From Moniliella sp. 'wahieum' (taxonomy: Eukaryota > Basidiomycota > Moniliellomycetes > Moniliellales > Moniliellaceae), in assembly GCA_003971905.1 (NCBI GenBank), contig RSEE01000033.1:511001-575000 (forward strand): a stretch of DNA of 64,000 nucleotides, written 5' to 3'. The notes below the pieces were generated by a model. The model had not been told where the DNA came from, did not search any database, and saw only the letters and a program-made list of their open reading frames with translations. The translations under genes were made by a program, and so were the position numbers. Below, one piece after another: positions 33,069 through 44,381 of this stretch (the stretch's first letter is position 1; every line of letters begins with the position of its first letter).

Positions 33069-34406
33069 TCAGATTAAGAGCAAGTAGTAGCACAGATGGA
33101 GGGACGACAGCATTGCCATTATCAGCCAGACGAAGATCACGCCGCTGAGTTGCGCAGGGGGCTGGGCGCATGCGCGGTGTGCGCAGGAGGCGTCACGGTA
33201 CCCGATACTGCCGGCAGCGACTCCTTGCTGTTGGTGTTGGCGTTCGAGCTGCCCCCGAACTGGCACTGGGGTGGGGTTGGCGCTGCTCCTCGCAGCCTCT
33301 GCCTTGGCGAGCTCCAGCTTGTGCAGCTTAGCTTCCAGTCCCGCGATCTTCCCCGCCTCACGCTTAAGCGTTTCCTGGGAGCGGTATGGCTGGGAGGTAT
33401 TGTAGGGCACTTCCGTAAACAACACCGAAACCGACTCGCCATAATGCGAGCGCCGAATCGTCTCGGCCAGCACGTGAGAGATATCAATCTCCTCCAACTT
33501 GGCGCACGCCATCATATTTCGTGTTTGCGGCAGCGTGTTGGTCACAATCAGTTTTTCCAACGACGAGTTGCTGATCCGCTCCAACGCTGGGGCAGAGAGG
33601 ATGCCATGGGTGACCAACGCCAGCACCCGCTTCGCGCCATTCTCGGTCAATTTGCGGGCTGCCAAGTCCAGCGTGCCGCACGTATCCGCCATATCGTCCA
33701 CCAGCACCGCCACCTTGCCCTGCACATCGCCCACGAGCACCATGCGCGACACCTCGTTGGCACGCTTGCGCTCTTTGTGGAACAAGGCAAAGTCCACATT
33801 CAGCCGATCGGCAATCGACGTTGCCCGCTTGGCGCCCCCGGCATCGGGCGAAACAATCACCACCTCGTCCAAGTCTTCATCTCGCGAATGTACTGTAGAG
33901 TAGTCGGTTCAGCGTACAGATTGTCGACGGGTACGTCGAAGAAGCCCTGGATTTGGGACGCATGCAGATCCATCGTGATCACATGGTCGCACCACCCTGC
34001 CTTCTCCAACATGTTGGCCACCAGCTTGGCCGTGATGGGCGCACGTGATTTATCCTTCTTGTCTTGACGGGCATAATAAAAGTGCGGGATAACCGCCGTC
34101 ACGCGCTTGGCCGAGGCCACCTTGCATGCATGAATCATAATCAGAGTTTCCATGAGCGACGTGTTGGGCGACGTAAACGGTTTGCCCACCGTCGTCGGGA
34201 GGCGGTGGGTGTGACACAGGACGTGTTGATAATGTACACATCATACTCCCGCACACTTTCCATGACGCGGATCACCGACTCTCCGGCCTCGTTGCGCGCA
34301 ACCAGCGCTTTGCCCAATGGCAGGCCCAGGCGACGGGCAATCTGGGAAGCCAGCTCCGGGTGAGAGGTGCCCGCAAAGATCTTGATACCACCAGGGTGTT
34401 CTCCAT
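33069..34406 (-). CDS. PRS1: Ribose-phosphate pyrophosphokinase (PRPP synthetase)
   Basis: This enzyme makes PRPP from ribose 5-phosphate and ATP, feeding purine, pyrimidine, His, Trp and NAD synthesis. It is read from an ATG at 34406 (MENTLV, one base short) into [31 protein letters not shown] follows, then across a shift near 34190 [20 protein letters not shown] and [20 protein letters not shown] (ATP-binding flexible region). [18 protein letters not shown] is next, then, across a shift near 33870, [13 protein letters not shown] and the PRPP-binding loop [14 protein letters not shown]. The enzyme body ends near [12 protein letters not shown] coiled Lys/Glu/Ala tail follows, with the stop at 33137 or 33069 depending on frame. 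Size of about 420 residues fits the larger Prs1-like class; the paralogue number is a guess. Confidence 0.9.
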
Positions 34407-35289
34407 AGTAGGGATGGATAAATGAGAAGCAGGAAGAGGCAGAAAGAAGAGGCCGGGGCGGGGGGCAGAGAGCGGCTGGGTGGAGGATGCTGCTGCTGTG
34501 GCTGTTCCTGCGGGGCAAACAGGTAGGGTGGTGGTGGAGCTGCAAAGCTGGAAACGGGAAGGAGGAGCCTGGGGAAGCTGTGGACTGGGGCACTGCGAAA
34601 AAATTCAGCGGACGCCGGTTCAATTGAACGTTCAACTGAACGACGACTGGGCTTTGAACGTTCAGTTGGACAAAGCCGGTTTTGAACGTTGAAAGAGCAA
34701 TTTAATTGGTGCGTCGCCATTGGGGTGGGCGTAACCGGTAACCTGCCGGGTACCGGTTGCTGTGGTGTGGCACATGGCTCCCTGGTTACAGGGGCACACC
34801 TGTCGTGTAAGCGCGTAAGCACCCTTTCTGCGACATATACACCGCCGGGCCTTCTCCTCAATCGGCGGTCCACACGTCCGGACGAAGACGACCGCGAGCG
34901 AGAAGGAAAGGATTATATGCTGTGTGAGAGGCCCGCCGCCTTTTTGCACTCACGCGAGGCGCGTGGCTAGTGTGAGCCGCCTGGCTACTGGGTGGGATTA
35001 CCAATGGCAATGATGACGCGTCGGGCTGCTTCAGGCGGCGGGCTATACCAGCTGCGGATGGCCGGGTGCTGGTGGAGAGACATTGCAGAGGCAGGCCTCG
35101 CGAATTCTCCCGGCCGCGACCAGATGGATTAGGGGGCCGGCACGGGGCCAGTATGGCCGGCAGGGTGCCGCCGCTGCGGCAGTTGCCAATTCATTATTCA
35201 GTCCCCTGTACCGATCCTCCCAACTCCACACCCGGCTGGTCGCCGCGGGCCACACCGCCATAAAGCACGGCGGAGGCGCCCGGCGTAGC
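34407..35289. other. Divergent spacer PRS/ZIP
   Basis: About 880 bases between divergent genes. It carries the TGAACGTTCA sites near PRS and a stretch of GGTAACCGGTAACC-type repeats with GGTACCGG at 34724-34760. No gene supported. Confidence 0.45.
34625..34690. promoter_or_regulatory. TGAACGTTCA palindromes upstream of PRS
   Basis: Exact TGAACGTTCA occurs at 34625-34634 and 34655-34664, 30 bases apart. A partial copy (TGAACGTT) is at 34683-34690. They lie about 220-285 bases before the PRS start, in the divergent PRS/ZIP spacer. Confidence 0.5.
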
Positions 35290-37301
35290 ATGCCTTCTAC
35301 CGCCACCACCACCCTCCCGCCCGCCATGGATGCGCTGGCCCAGCTGCTGCTCGTGGTGCTGGCCATGGCCGCCGGCACCATGCTGTTTGGCGCCTTGCCT
35401 CTCGTCCTGCCTCTGCGTCGCGCCAAGCTGCGGTACGTCGAACTCATCGGTTCGGGCCTGCTCCTCGGCGCCGCATTCACCGTCGTCATCCCCGAAGGCG
35501 TCGTCACTGTCCTCCGCGCAGCCGACTCCCTTCGCCGCTTGCCCGTCGCGTCCAGCACAGACGCCCACGGCGAGTCCCCCTCCCTCCACTGCGTCCCCTC
35601 CCTATTTGGGGCTGGACCGCGAACCAGCAGAGGCCCCCTGCTCCATCTCCTGGGCTTTCATCTCCCCTATGGCGCTTGGTGACCGACGGTGAGACAGTGA
35701 TTGGATCGATGCTCTTACTAGGCTTCTTCTCATGTTCATGTGAGTCTTTCCTGAAGCATGCCCTGCCCTCTCCTCCCAAAAACATCGGTTACTAACCCTT
35801 GCTCAACTCTTCACCAGTCTCGAGCAACTCTCTTCCCGGGCCGACTCGGATCACCATTTGCACCAAAACACAAAGCCACAGGCATCCCTCGTCTTTTGTT
35901 GCACGGCCCTCGATGGCCTCGACCCACGAGGCTGCCCATCCCCCCATTTTGGCACATGCAAACACCCCCATCGCCACCCCCATTCCTACCCCCTCTGATG
36001 CGCATGCACAAAGCCCCCTGCTCTCTGACCAGGCCCGACTCCACTCGTACTCCTCTGGCCATGAGAGTGCCCACGACGATCGAACGATTGATGGGCGGCC
36101 AAGGGCCCATATTTCCCTATCTGTGCCCATCAACAAGCCAATGCCCGAGTCGCGTGCCAGCCGGTCCCTCTTTGTACTCGGTCCAGCAGAGCGGAACAGG
36201 TCTCGGCGACGTTCTCTGTCGGCTCCTGAACATTGTCGTTCCCATTCTCGTTCCCATTCTCGCCCCCATTCCCGTTCCAATTCTCGTTTTCATTCTCGGT
36301 CTCGTTCCCCCTTTCCTTCGCATCTTCACCATCACCATCATACCGACTCTGGTTGTGTGGCAGAGACGAGTGTGATGGTGGGCCACTCGCACCGTCTCTC
36401 GACCCTGGTCCCTCCCCATGCGCCGGGGGCCAGTCTCAAGACTGCTGTGGCCTCCATTGTGGGTCTGCTGATCCATGCGTTGGCCGATGGGGTCGCGATG
36501 GGCGCCTCGGCTGCATCGACGGACGAACAGCTGCGGTGGATTGTGTTTGGAGCGATTTTGATCCACAAAGCACCTACGTCTTTTGGTCTGTGCTCGGTGC
36601 TGCTCGCACGGGGGCTGAGCAAACGCAACACACTCAAGGCATTGGCCTTGTTTAGTCTCTGTACGCCATTGGGCGCCATTGTCATCTACGGTGCGATCCA
36701 GGCCGTGTTCAATTGGAACCACCTCAGTTCCCCGTCCGTGGTTGCCGCGCCGGTCGATCCCGCCTCCTCGGCTGCCGCCTTGCGCCAACTCAGCGTTGGT
36801 GCCACCCTCACTTTTTCGGGGGGCACGTTCCTCTTTGTTGCTATGCACGCTTTGGAGGACGTGACGGACGCGCCGGGCCCCAATGATGAGGTAGGCAACG
36901 AGACAACTGATCGTACCCACCTTGCTCTTCGTCCCACCGGACCCACGGGCAAGTCGACCCATTCTCACGACCCATCTTACGAACCGAACGATTATGACCC
37001 GCATTGGATCTCACGCCAGGACCGGGACGTTGAGTACGACGCTGCTGAAGCCGAAGTCGAACCTGATGGCGATGGCGATGCTGATGCTGACGCGGAAGCT
37101 TGGGATGAGCATGCGCAGTTGCGTAGCTTGTCCTCCAGTTCGGTCAGCTCTCTGACCAGCTCCGCCTCGCTCGCCTGGGGAAGCGACCAGGGGCAAGCCA
37201 GGGCCGAAAAGGTATCTCAATCCACCCGGTTGACATTGGTCTTTGTAGGGTGTTTGCTGCCCAAACTTCTCCAGCTCACCACGGGCGGTCATGGCCATTA
37301 A
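35290..37301 (+). CDS. ZIP zinc transporter (SLC39A9/ATX2-like)
   Basis: This is a ZIP-family metal transporter, probably of a Golgi or endosomal membrane by similarity to the SLC39A9/Atx2 branch. It starts at MPSTATTTLPPAMDALAQ; TM1 is LLLVVLAMAAGTMLFGALPL and TM2 ELIGSGLLLGAAFTVVIPEG, holding the HEL-like family region. An intron at 35740-35817 sits after TM3 (GSMLLLGF). A long His- and Ser-rich cytosolic loop follows (repeated HSRSHSRPHSRS, then HLHHHHH), a typical metal-binding loop. The signature TM4-TM5 then reads VGLLIHALADGVAMGASA and GAILIHKAPTSFGLCSVLLA, with His residues for zinc. An acidic linker precedes the last helix. Frame shifts occur near 35580-35760 and in the loop near 35900. 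The stop at 37301 follows GGHGH. Metal specificity is inferred. Confidence 0.88.
36225..36345 (+). repeat. In-frame HS-R repeat in ZIP loop
   Basis: A 12-base unit (CATTCTCGTTCC type) is repeated about eight times and encodes HSRS/HSRP units, followed by a run of CAC/CAT coding His. It lies within the metal-binding cytosolic loop. Confidence 0.8.
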
Positions 37302-37794
37302 TCAGATGACTAGCTATCCGTCCCGATGTATCGTCGTTGTCTTTTCTTTCCTTGGCACCTAGTTGATCCGACTTGCACCCCTCCAGTTAATCGCCCTGTC
37401 GCATGGCCCGCACATGGGGGACAGTCATCTCACTGCTTGGGCACCAATGGGACCCGACGGGCATTTGTCAGACGCTGCCTTGAGTACCAGCAGCCTCATC
37501 GGGGCAACCCAACGGCCAGGCACCTGCGCTGGGCCCCTCCGCGCCCCTCCGTTTCTCCTATTGGACTCCGTCCGTGGGGCCAACAGTATGCACTTGTATC
37601 TTGTCGCAGCGCCCTAACCAACCCTTGGGTTTCATTTGCCGTCCTCAGTCCTCAGTCCTCGGCCTTCAGCCCCTAGTCATCCGCCCTCAAGCAGCTAGTG
37701 TTGCTTTGTAGGTCCGTCAATTACACTTGTCCGGCGATCCGGCTGGGACCAATCAGAGCACAGTGCTGAGCTCAGCCCTATAGCCTTGAGAGAA

Positions 37795-37950
37795 TGAAGG
37801 TAGTACGTCTCCAAACCCTGGTCCGTCGGCTCTCCTCCGCGACGGGCACGCCAGTGAGCGTAAGCGTCAAGGTGGTCTCCCCCGCTTCTTGCACCAGGGT
37901 GGTTGGTAAGTGGTCAGGATGCCCAGCGGGCCAAGTGAACAGACTCTAGC
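37795..37950 (+). CDS. Short ORF with presequence-like N-terminus
   Basis: The frame MKVVRLQTLVRRLSSATGTP is Arg/Leu/Ser rich and amphipathic, like a mitochondrial targeting sequence. It ends after about 51 codons. A GTAAGT donor at 37903 could splice it to more coding sequence, but no partner exon was identified. Weak. Confidence 0.2.
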
Positions 37951-38127
37951 TCTGGATAAGTTCTTCGGCGGTACCGACGATACCGTGGGCCCGTCACGTT
38001 GCCCCCAAACAGAGAAAATGCACCGCCGAGGGTCCCAAGGTGACCTGCGCCCCGGCGCCTTGGTCTACATTGGGAGCAGTTGCGCGTTGGTCAGCAGTCC
38101 CACAAGTGAGCCGCACTGCTCATCGAG

Positions 38128-38883
38128 CTAGTGGTCTGGGTGAGCGTTTTGGACGGAGTGCGGGCCGTCGTCTTTGTCGGGGGGTCGCGACGGAACTAGA
38201 ACGGGCGGGACCGGCCGCGGTAGTAGACGAGACGGCCAAGGACGTGGCAGTCGCTGCAGGCTCCAATCCGCCGTCCCGGCGCCGGCAGCGTCATAGCCCA
38301 GGATGGCAGCGGGGGCGGCAATGAGCTCGTGTCGGAACGCGTGCAGAGTGTGGAGCCGAGGCAAGATTTGCGAGCGAGTTGCTTGCGTGCCGAATCGTAG
38401 TTTTTTTGGATGTCGGGCCCAATAGCAGAGCTGTGAGCAGAACCGGTCCTCTTCGATGGCCAGCTGTACCCGTCGCCGTCTTGCACTTCGTGGCTCACTT
38501 CGGGGAAGATGAGATGAGGGTGGCCTTGGCGGTGCCATGTGTGTCTTACCAGCTACGGGTGACAGTAGACGGATCGTAAATGGTAATGAGCTTGCCCTGT
38601 GTTTGCCCAGCTCAACGTGCCCCCCAAACGCGGTGACTGCTGCCGTCGTCCCCCCCGGCACCAACGGGAGAAGGAATGGAGACGCCAACGAGCGATAACT
38701 CAAGGTAGGATTTATTGGTCCAGGGCGTGCAGCCGTGGAAGCGCCAGTGGCAGAACTTGTTCCATTGCTGCGACATGCTTGGGGCCCGCGAGCTGGGTGG
38801 GGGAGAGGCGGGCGGGGGGCACCCGGTAAGGCTAAGGCGACAACTATGATATATGATGCCTGATGGCGAGCCCTACCAACCAT
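38128..38883 (-). CDS. Uncharacterised ORF
   Basis: I do not recognise this gene. The minus strand is open over this span. One local segment reads like protein when frames are compared: MSQQWNKFCHWRFHGCTPWT near 38770, then GKLITIYDPSTVTRS near 38590, followed by a GTAAGA donor-like sequence. No domain was found, and GC-rich composition alone could keep the frame open. Confidence 0.25.
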   Translation of the reverse strand: MVGRARHQASYIIVVALALPGAPRPPLPHPARGPQACRSNGTSSATGASTAARPGPINPTLSYRSLASPFLLPLVPGGTTAAVTAFGGHVELGKHRASSLPFTIRLLSPVAGKTHMAPPRPPSSHLPRSEPRSARRRRVQLAIEEDRFCSQLCYWARHPKKLRFGTQATRSQILPRLHTLHAFRHELIAAPAAILGYDAAGAGTADWSLQRLPRPWPSRLLPRPVPPVLVPSRPPDKDDGPHSVQNAHPDH

Positions 38884-39487
38884 TCTCTTCTACACCGTTC
38901 CGCAATCAAGGCAAGCAAAAGGCCCAGGGAGAGCAGGGCGCTAGGGTTTGCTTCCCCGGCCCATTGCACTTACAGATCACAGTGTTGTCATGTTACAAAG
39001 TTGCGGCATCCCCCCCAAGTGCGCCTGAGACCTAGGCCAACTCCCACCTGGTACCGGTTCCCTCCCTTTCCCTTTCCACTCGCGGCGTCACGTCCAGGCA
39101 AAGGAGAGCGAGAACGAGGATGGATATGAGCTACGCACAGAAGCAGCGACAAAGTAGGACCATTGGGTTACAAGTACACAAGGGAAGCGCACAGCCTCCC
39201 ACCAGCGCGCCGTCTTTGTTCCAGTCTCAGATCTCGCCATCCCAAGCTCTCCCGCTTCGGCGCCTCGAGGCGGACGCAGCACGCAGTTCGAAGTCCCGGC
39301 GCATTGTGTGCGGGTGTCGCTGCTCGACGTCCGGTTGGTTTCACAACCCGAACCGACCAACAGGCGGGCCCTGGTGGCCCGAGCCAAAACCTCGATGGGG
39401 GGGTGGACGCGGCAGGAATGTCGGGAGATGGGACAAGGACAAACTCAGCGCTTGGCTTGCAATGCGGCCTCTGTACCCGCGCGTTGG

Positions 39488-39889
39488 TCAGTACTCTTTA
39501 CAAAAAAAACCTCCGCCTGGAAAGCAGAAACAGCAAGCAAGCAAACAGGAACAACAAACAACGTACCCCTTCGCGTAGCGTCCTCGAGCAATGCCGTGTC
39601 GACAGCTTCAGGAGGGATATGCACGTAGCGCACGACCGAGGAGCGGATGAAAACCGAGGTGACGGCCGCCATGTGGGGTGGGCAGCCTCGTTGAGGACAG
39701 AAATATCGTCCAGCTTGAAGTTGAGGAACTGGTCAACGCTTTTGAGCGTACCGCGGATGCAAAGGTCGTTCTTGAGTTCCACAGTGACCGTCTGGTCGGT
39801 CAGCGTCTTGAAGGCCGAAAAGATCAGCTGGGGGACAGTGGGCCGGTCAGTCAGACGTGCACATGAGGGAGTGGGGAGGTGCATACCAT
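39488..39889 (-). CDS. LSM2: U6 snRNA-associated Sm-like protein Lsm2
   Basis: Lsm2 is common to both the Lsm1-7 and Lsm2-8 rings. The first coding exon is the ATG alone (39887-39889). Intron 39828-39886 (GTATGC donor, CCCCCAG acceptor) is followed by LIFSAFKTLTDQTVTVELKN and IRGTLKSVDQFLNFKLDDIS (Sm1, with the DQFLN RNA-contact motif). Across one base missing from a C run near 39670, MAAVTSVFIRSSVVRYVHIP (Sm2) and TALLEDATRR follow. A second intron, 39517-39566, leads to a 29-base last exon. Total about 97 residues, as in other fungi. The exon structure was chosen because every junction restores the conserved Lsm2 reading. Confidence 0.92.
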
Positions 39890-41412
39890 GGCGGCCACAC
39901 GTCGTCCTCACGCTTGGTCGGCTGGAGAAGGAGAAGAGGAGGAGGAGGCGGGGGGGGTGGGGCTGGTGGTGGTGGGAGGTGGCAGGGAGCATCGCGATGG
40001 CGGAACGATGGGCGGAACGGCTGCTGAGATGCCTGCAAGCAGCACCAGCAGGCTTGGGGGGGTCGCAAATACACAAATGAACCTTTCATACATTACGTGA
40101 TGGCTCATTCAACATGCAATGCTCAATTTGAACGTTCAACGACTGCAGGATCATACTGTCTGCGACGGCTCGATGTATCGTTTGCTCGCTATATATGGCT
40201 TCAAGGCGACGCACTTCGAAGGTCAAATAAGGCGCGCATGGTGTTGAGGCGCCCTTGGCATGCGTACGAACCATCACGGCCCAAAACATCTGGCGGCATC
40301 CCTTGGAGAGGCGATGCCCGCATGCACGAAGTGCGCGAAACAGCCTAGCGCTGATTGGTCATCACAAAGAATGATTCAATCTTCTCATTTTTCACTCTTC
40401 TCCATGCTGATCACACAGTTTGGCCGGGGTACCGTCCAAAAGCTCCGCCTCGCTGTTTGGCCGTTGATGCGCTCTCCGATCCAGCGAGCGCCCACACCAC
40501 TTCAACGGGTCTTTTTCTCGCCCTTTGGCGCCCTGTCTATTTTTTGCGTGCGTGTTGCAAATGGGTTGGGTTGCGACTGCACGGGTCTGGCGAGACGGGT
40601 CGATAGCGTGGGTCGGTGCGAGTGTGGACGATCTGGATGGAGCGGTGGCTGGTGGCGAGCGGGGCTTAGCAGGGCGGGGGCATGGGGCGGACGTTGGACC
40701 AGCCAAACGGGGTCTGGCCACGGAAGAAGGCGAAGGCAAGTGGATGCAAAGAGGTGTTTGCCCAGCGAATGAAACCACTAGCAAACACGCGATGGCACGT
40801 GGTACCTCACGTGTGATGTCAACCATGTCACCACCTGACATGTGACATGTGACAGGCGAGATTTGAGATCACCTCGATCACCTGACCTCATTAGTCGTTG
40901 ATCGTAGGCTGGATGATGCATGATGGAGCACCGATGATGGGTCAGACGATCTGCTGGAGGAGGAGGGGCGGGAGATGGGCACAGGCTGTGCTGGCAGATC
41001 AGGGATGGATGAGATCGATGATGGCCAGTGGCAGGCCACAGCCGCCGGGTGCCCTGCGATGGAGGTGCCGCTGAGCGCCAGTGTGCACATCCCCCGCGCG
41101 AGGAGAGGGGGAGGGGGAGATGGAGGAGTGAGAAGGGAGATGGGCGATGGGCGATGGGCGATGGGTGTGAGACGCAAGAGGAGGCCTTAGGTAACCCGTG
41201 GCCGCTGTGTGCGTCGCTGGGATTGGCATTGGGCGGAGGGAGGAATATGGGGCGCCTGCCTCCTGGCTCCTGTCCGCCAGCGCTTGATGAGCCCAGCCAC
41301 GATGGAGGGGTGTGTTTGTGCGTGTGCGGCGGGCGTAAGCGCCGCCTGTGCCCGGCGCCTCCCAGCCTTGTCCTGTGTGGCCCTGCGTCGCCCCGCCCCC
41401 TTGCAGCCAGCA
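39890..41412. other. Spacer LSM2/RhoGAP
   Basis: About 1.5 kb, divergent. It has a TGAACGTTCA site (40129-40138) on the LSM2 side, CATGTGAC-type repeats near 40830-40855, and GATGGGC repeats near 41140-41166. No supported gene. Confidence 0.45.
40129..40138. promoter_or_regulatory. TGAACGTTCA palindrome upstream of LSM2
   Basis: Exact 10-base palindrome 240 bases before the LSM2 start codon. Confidence 0.5.
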
Positions 41413-44381
41413 ATGCCCCCTGCAGACGAGCCCCCGCCGCCCGCGTCGGCCTCGGCGCGCGTCCGCGCCCACATCCGCGCCCTCTCCTCCTCTCCGCCGC
41501 CGCCGCCGCCTCGCCGCCCGCCACACCCACGCGCCCACGCTGGTGGCCCACCAGCAGACCCCCCCCCGCCCCGTCCCCCGCCCGCCTCCAGCCCCCTCCA
41601 CCCCGCCCCCCCTCCTCCTCCTCCCCCCCCTCCTCCGCTCCTCCCTCCACCTCCAGCGCCCCCCCGGCTCCGACCCCCCCCCCGGCTCCTCGCCACCCTC
41701 CCCCCCCGCCAACGCCCGCCCAGCGTCCCCCGCGCCTGGCACGCCGTCCGGCGCCTCGTGCTGCCTGCCCAGCCGAGGCAGCATGAGAACCGCGTGTTCG
41801 GCGTGCCCCTCGCCGAGGCCCTCAAGTACTCCAGCGTCGACATCAACGCCATCAACCCCGCCACGGGCCAGACCTACCGCTGGGGCTATGTGCCGGCCGT
41901 GGTGGCCAAGATCGGCTACTTTCTCAAGGAGAACGCGGTCGATGTCGAAGGCGTCTTCCGCATCGCCGGCTCCCAGAAGCGCATGAAGGAGCTGCAGGCC
42001 CTGTTTGAAACCCCACCCAAATACGGCCGTCACCTGGTCTGGGAGAACACCCATTTCCGCGTGCACGATGCCGCCTCGGTCTTTCGCCGCTACCTCAACC
42101 ACCTGCCCGAGCCCATCATCCCCCTCGACCTGTACCATGAGTTTCGCAATGTCGTCGCACGCAGGCCCTTCGACCCAGGCGCAGCCGAACGCGCATACAA
42201 GATCCTCATTCCCCTTCTCCCCCCCAGCCAATCGGTACGTGCTGCTGTATGTGCTGGACCTCTTGGCCCTCTTTGCCAGCCATAGCGACAAGAACCGCAT
42301 GCCGGCCACCAGTGCGTACCCTCTTCTGTCTGTCTCTTGTGTCGTGCGCCGTCGGAGCTCGATCTTCGGGCGATGATAGACTAACCCTCCCCCCCTCTCC
42401 CCTCTTGGCCACTCGGCAGATCTCGCTGTCATCTTCCAACCGGGCCTGTTTACCCACCCGTCCCTGCTGAGTTCGACCGAGGAACATGCTGTGGCGCTCG
42501 AGGTGGTCGAGTTCCTCATCACGCACCAAGCCAGTTTTGTCATGGGCGGCTCCCCCATTCACAGCCCACACATCCGCCCTGAAGAACTGACCCAGGTCAG
42601 CCAACCTGACCGTTTCCCGCCGGGCGCTCCGGCCGCCGAGGTGGGCGCCGACGCGTTGATCAACTCGGATTCCGACTCGGACGCACCGGCGGTGCTCGAA
42701 GCGCACACGGGTGGCGGCGCAGCGATTGCCCAACGTTCCGAACGCAGACCGCCTTCGCCCGCGCCCAAAAAGAAGCACCGACTTCACTTGCCCACCACCT
42801 TGACGGGCGAGAGCGAGGCAAGGCGGAGCGAGGGTACCGACCTCGGCCTCGGCCCCGCCTCGTCCGCGACAGACACACCCGTTCCCTCCATTCTGCCTTG
42901 CCTCGCTTGCGTACGTTGCTCTCGCATCACGACCAACCCGATCCGGCACCTGCTTTGCCCCCCGATCCGAACTCCCAGACCCCCGCGTCAGCCCGTGCCT
43001 CGACTGATCAGCCTGGCACCCCGACAAACGCTCGAACAGGCACGGCCGTGCCCGAACCAACGCGTCCGCCTTCCTTGGCGGTCGCTGGCTCGGCCGCACC
43101 GGTCCCAGTCCCACTAGCCCCGCCGCGACCACCACCACCACCACGGCCGTGCCGACGGCGCCCAAGATGCAGGGGGCGTTGTTGGAGACCAAAGTGGTGG
43201 GTGGACCGGTGGACCCGCTGACGGGTTTGACCACTGCGCAAGAACAAGAACCTATCAATTTGGTTCGCACCCTTTCCCGCACGTCGCGCCCTTCGCTCTC
43301 GTCTGCACCGGCGCGTCCGTCGTCGCACGCTTCCCACGCTTCGCTTCGGCAGGCGCGTCCGAGTTCCGGCGTGGGGCGCATACCTTCCTCCCGCTCCAAA
43401 GACGCCCATTCCCATCCCATCCGCATCCCACTTCGCTCTCGCACGCGCTCCCACTGGCTCCACCGTCGCTTCCGCCCACCGTCGGCCTCTCTCCCACACC
43501 GACCGGGCCGGAATGGAGGAGGATGGTGCTAGTCGCTCGTCGCCGGCGCCAGTTGCCACTGGTGCCCAGCGCGCACAATCCGCCCGCCGGGCCAAGACGA
43601 GGTCCAGCGATCCCCGTCGATGGTCCGACCAACCGGGCGCACAGGCCTCCTCGTTCCCCCCAGCGCCAAAGAGATCGCTGCGGCCGTGGCGCATGCTGGC
43701 CTGGCGCCTGCCGAGCGGGAGCGGGAGCGGGACAAGGATAAGGACAAGGACAAGGAACGTAAAAGGAAAAAGGAAGGTCAAGCCAGCAGCGAAACGACGC
43801 ATGCCACGTCGGCGGCGGTAGCGACCGGGTCCAAGGCCGAAGGGAGATCCTCTACCGAGGGAACGGCAGCCGCCTCTGCGTCCGCCTCCGCCTCCCCCGT
43901 GACCCATCCATCCCCACACCCCCACCATCCTCATCCCGTACGCACCAGCACGCCCCCGCGCTCGTCCGCCTTGGGCCATGGACCGACCCAGCCCTCGTCC
44001 CCGCCCCACACGCTCGCTCGCTCGGTGCACAAGTCCCGTCCGCCGCCCGCCCGGCTGTCGGAGCGGGACGACGGTTCGGCTCGGCCTGGGCACGGGGTGC
44101 ACGCTGTGCACTCCCCCGTGCACGGGACCAACGTGCGACCGAGCAGTGCCCATTTGGTCCTACCTACTGCACCATCTAGTGTGCTCGCCGCGCCTCTCCC
44201 TCTCGACCACGACCTAGCTCCTTCTCGTGCCGCCCCCGCGCACGAACGCACTGGCGTGCGGGGTGCGGCCCAGGTCGAGCCTGACCCGCGCTTTGCCCCG
44301 CGCCAGGTCGGACCGAGTAAGTTGTGCCTTGTGCCTTGCGGGGCTCGAGCGCGCCAGGGCCGGGTGCGCGCAGCCGCCTAG
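41413..44381 (+). CDS. Rho GTPase-activating protein (Sac7/Bag7-like)
   Basis: This protein would stimulate GTP hydrolysis on Rho1-type GTPases, linking to cell wall and actin control. The start at 41413 (MPPADEPPPPASASARVRAH) opens a Pro-rich N-terminus with long proline runs. The RhoGAP domain begins at VFGVPLAEALKYSSVDINAI. It contains the arginine finger in DVEGVFRIAGSQKRMKEL, then NTHFRVHDAASVFRRYLNHL and PEPIIPLDLYHEF. After one base shift near 42233, YVLLYVLDLLALFASHSDKN follows. Intron 42312-42419 joins to NLAVIFQPGLFTHPSLLSST and FLITHQASFVMGG, the usual end of the domain in the Sac7 class. The C-terminal half, about 600 residues, is Ser/Pro/Arg-rich with a Lys/Asp/Glu/Arg charged stretch. 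It changes frame several times, so the end is approximate. The domain assignment is firm; the tail is not. Confidence 0.85.

Larger units (their letters stand above)
37302..39487. other. Poorly coding stretch between ZIP and LSM2
   Basis: About 2.2 kb with two weak candidates listed separately (37795-37950 plus and 38128-38883 minus). The rest shows no motifs. Confidence 0.4.

Noticed and set aside
41028-41786. Overlapping Pro/Arg-rich ORFs on both strands around the RhoGAP start
   Set aside because: They are other frames of the same GC-rich, proline-coding sequence; only the frame leading into the RhoGAP domain carries motifs.
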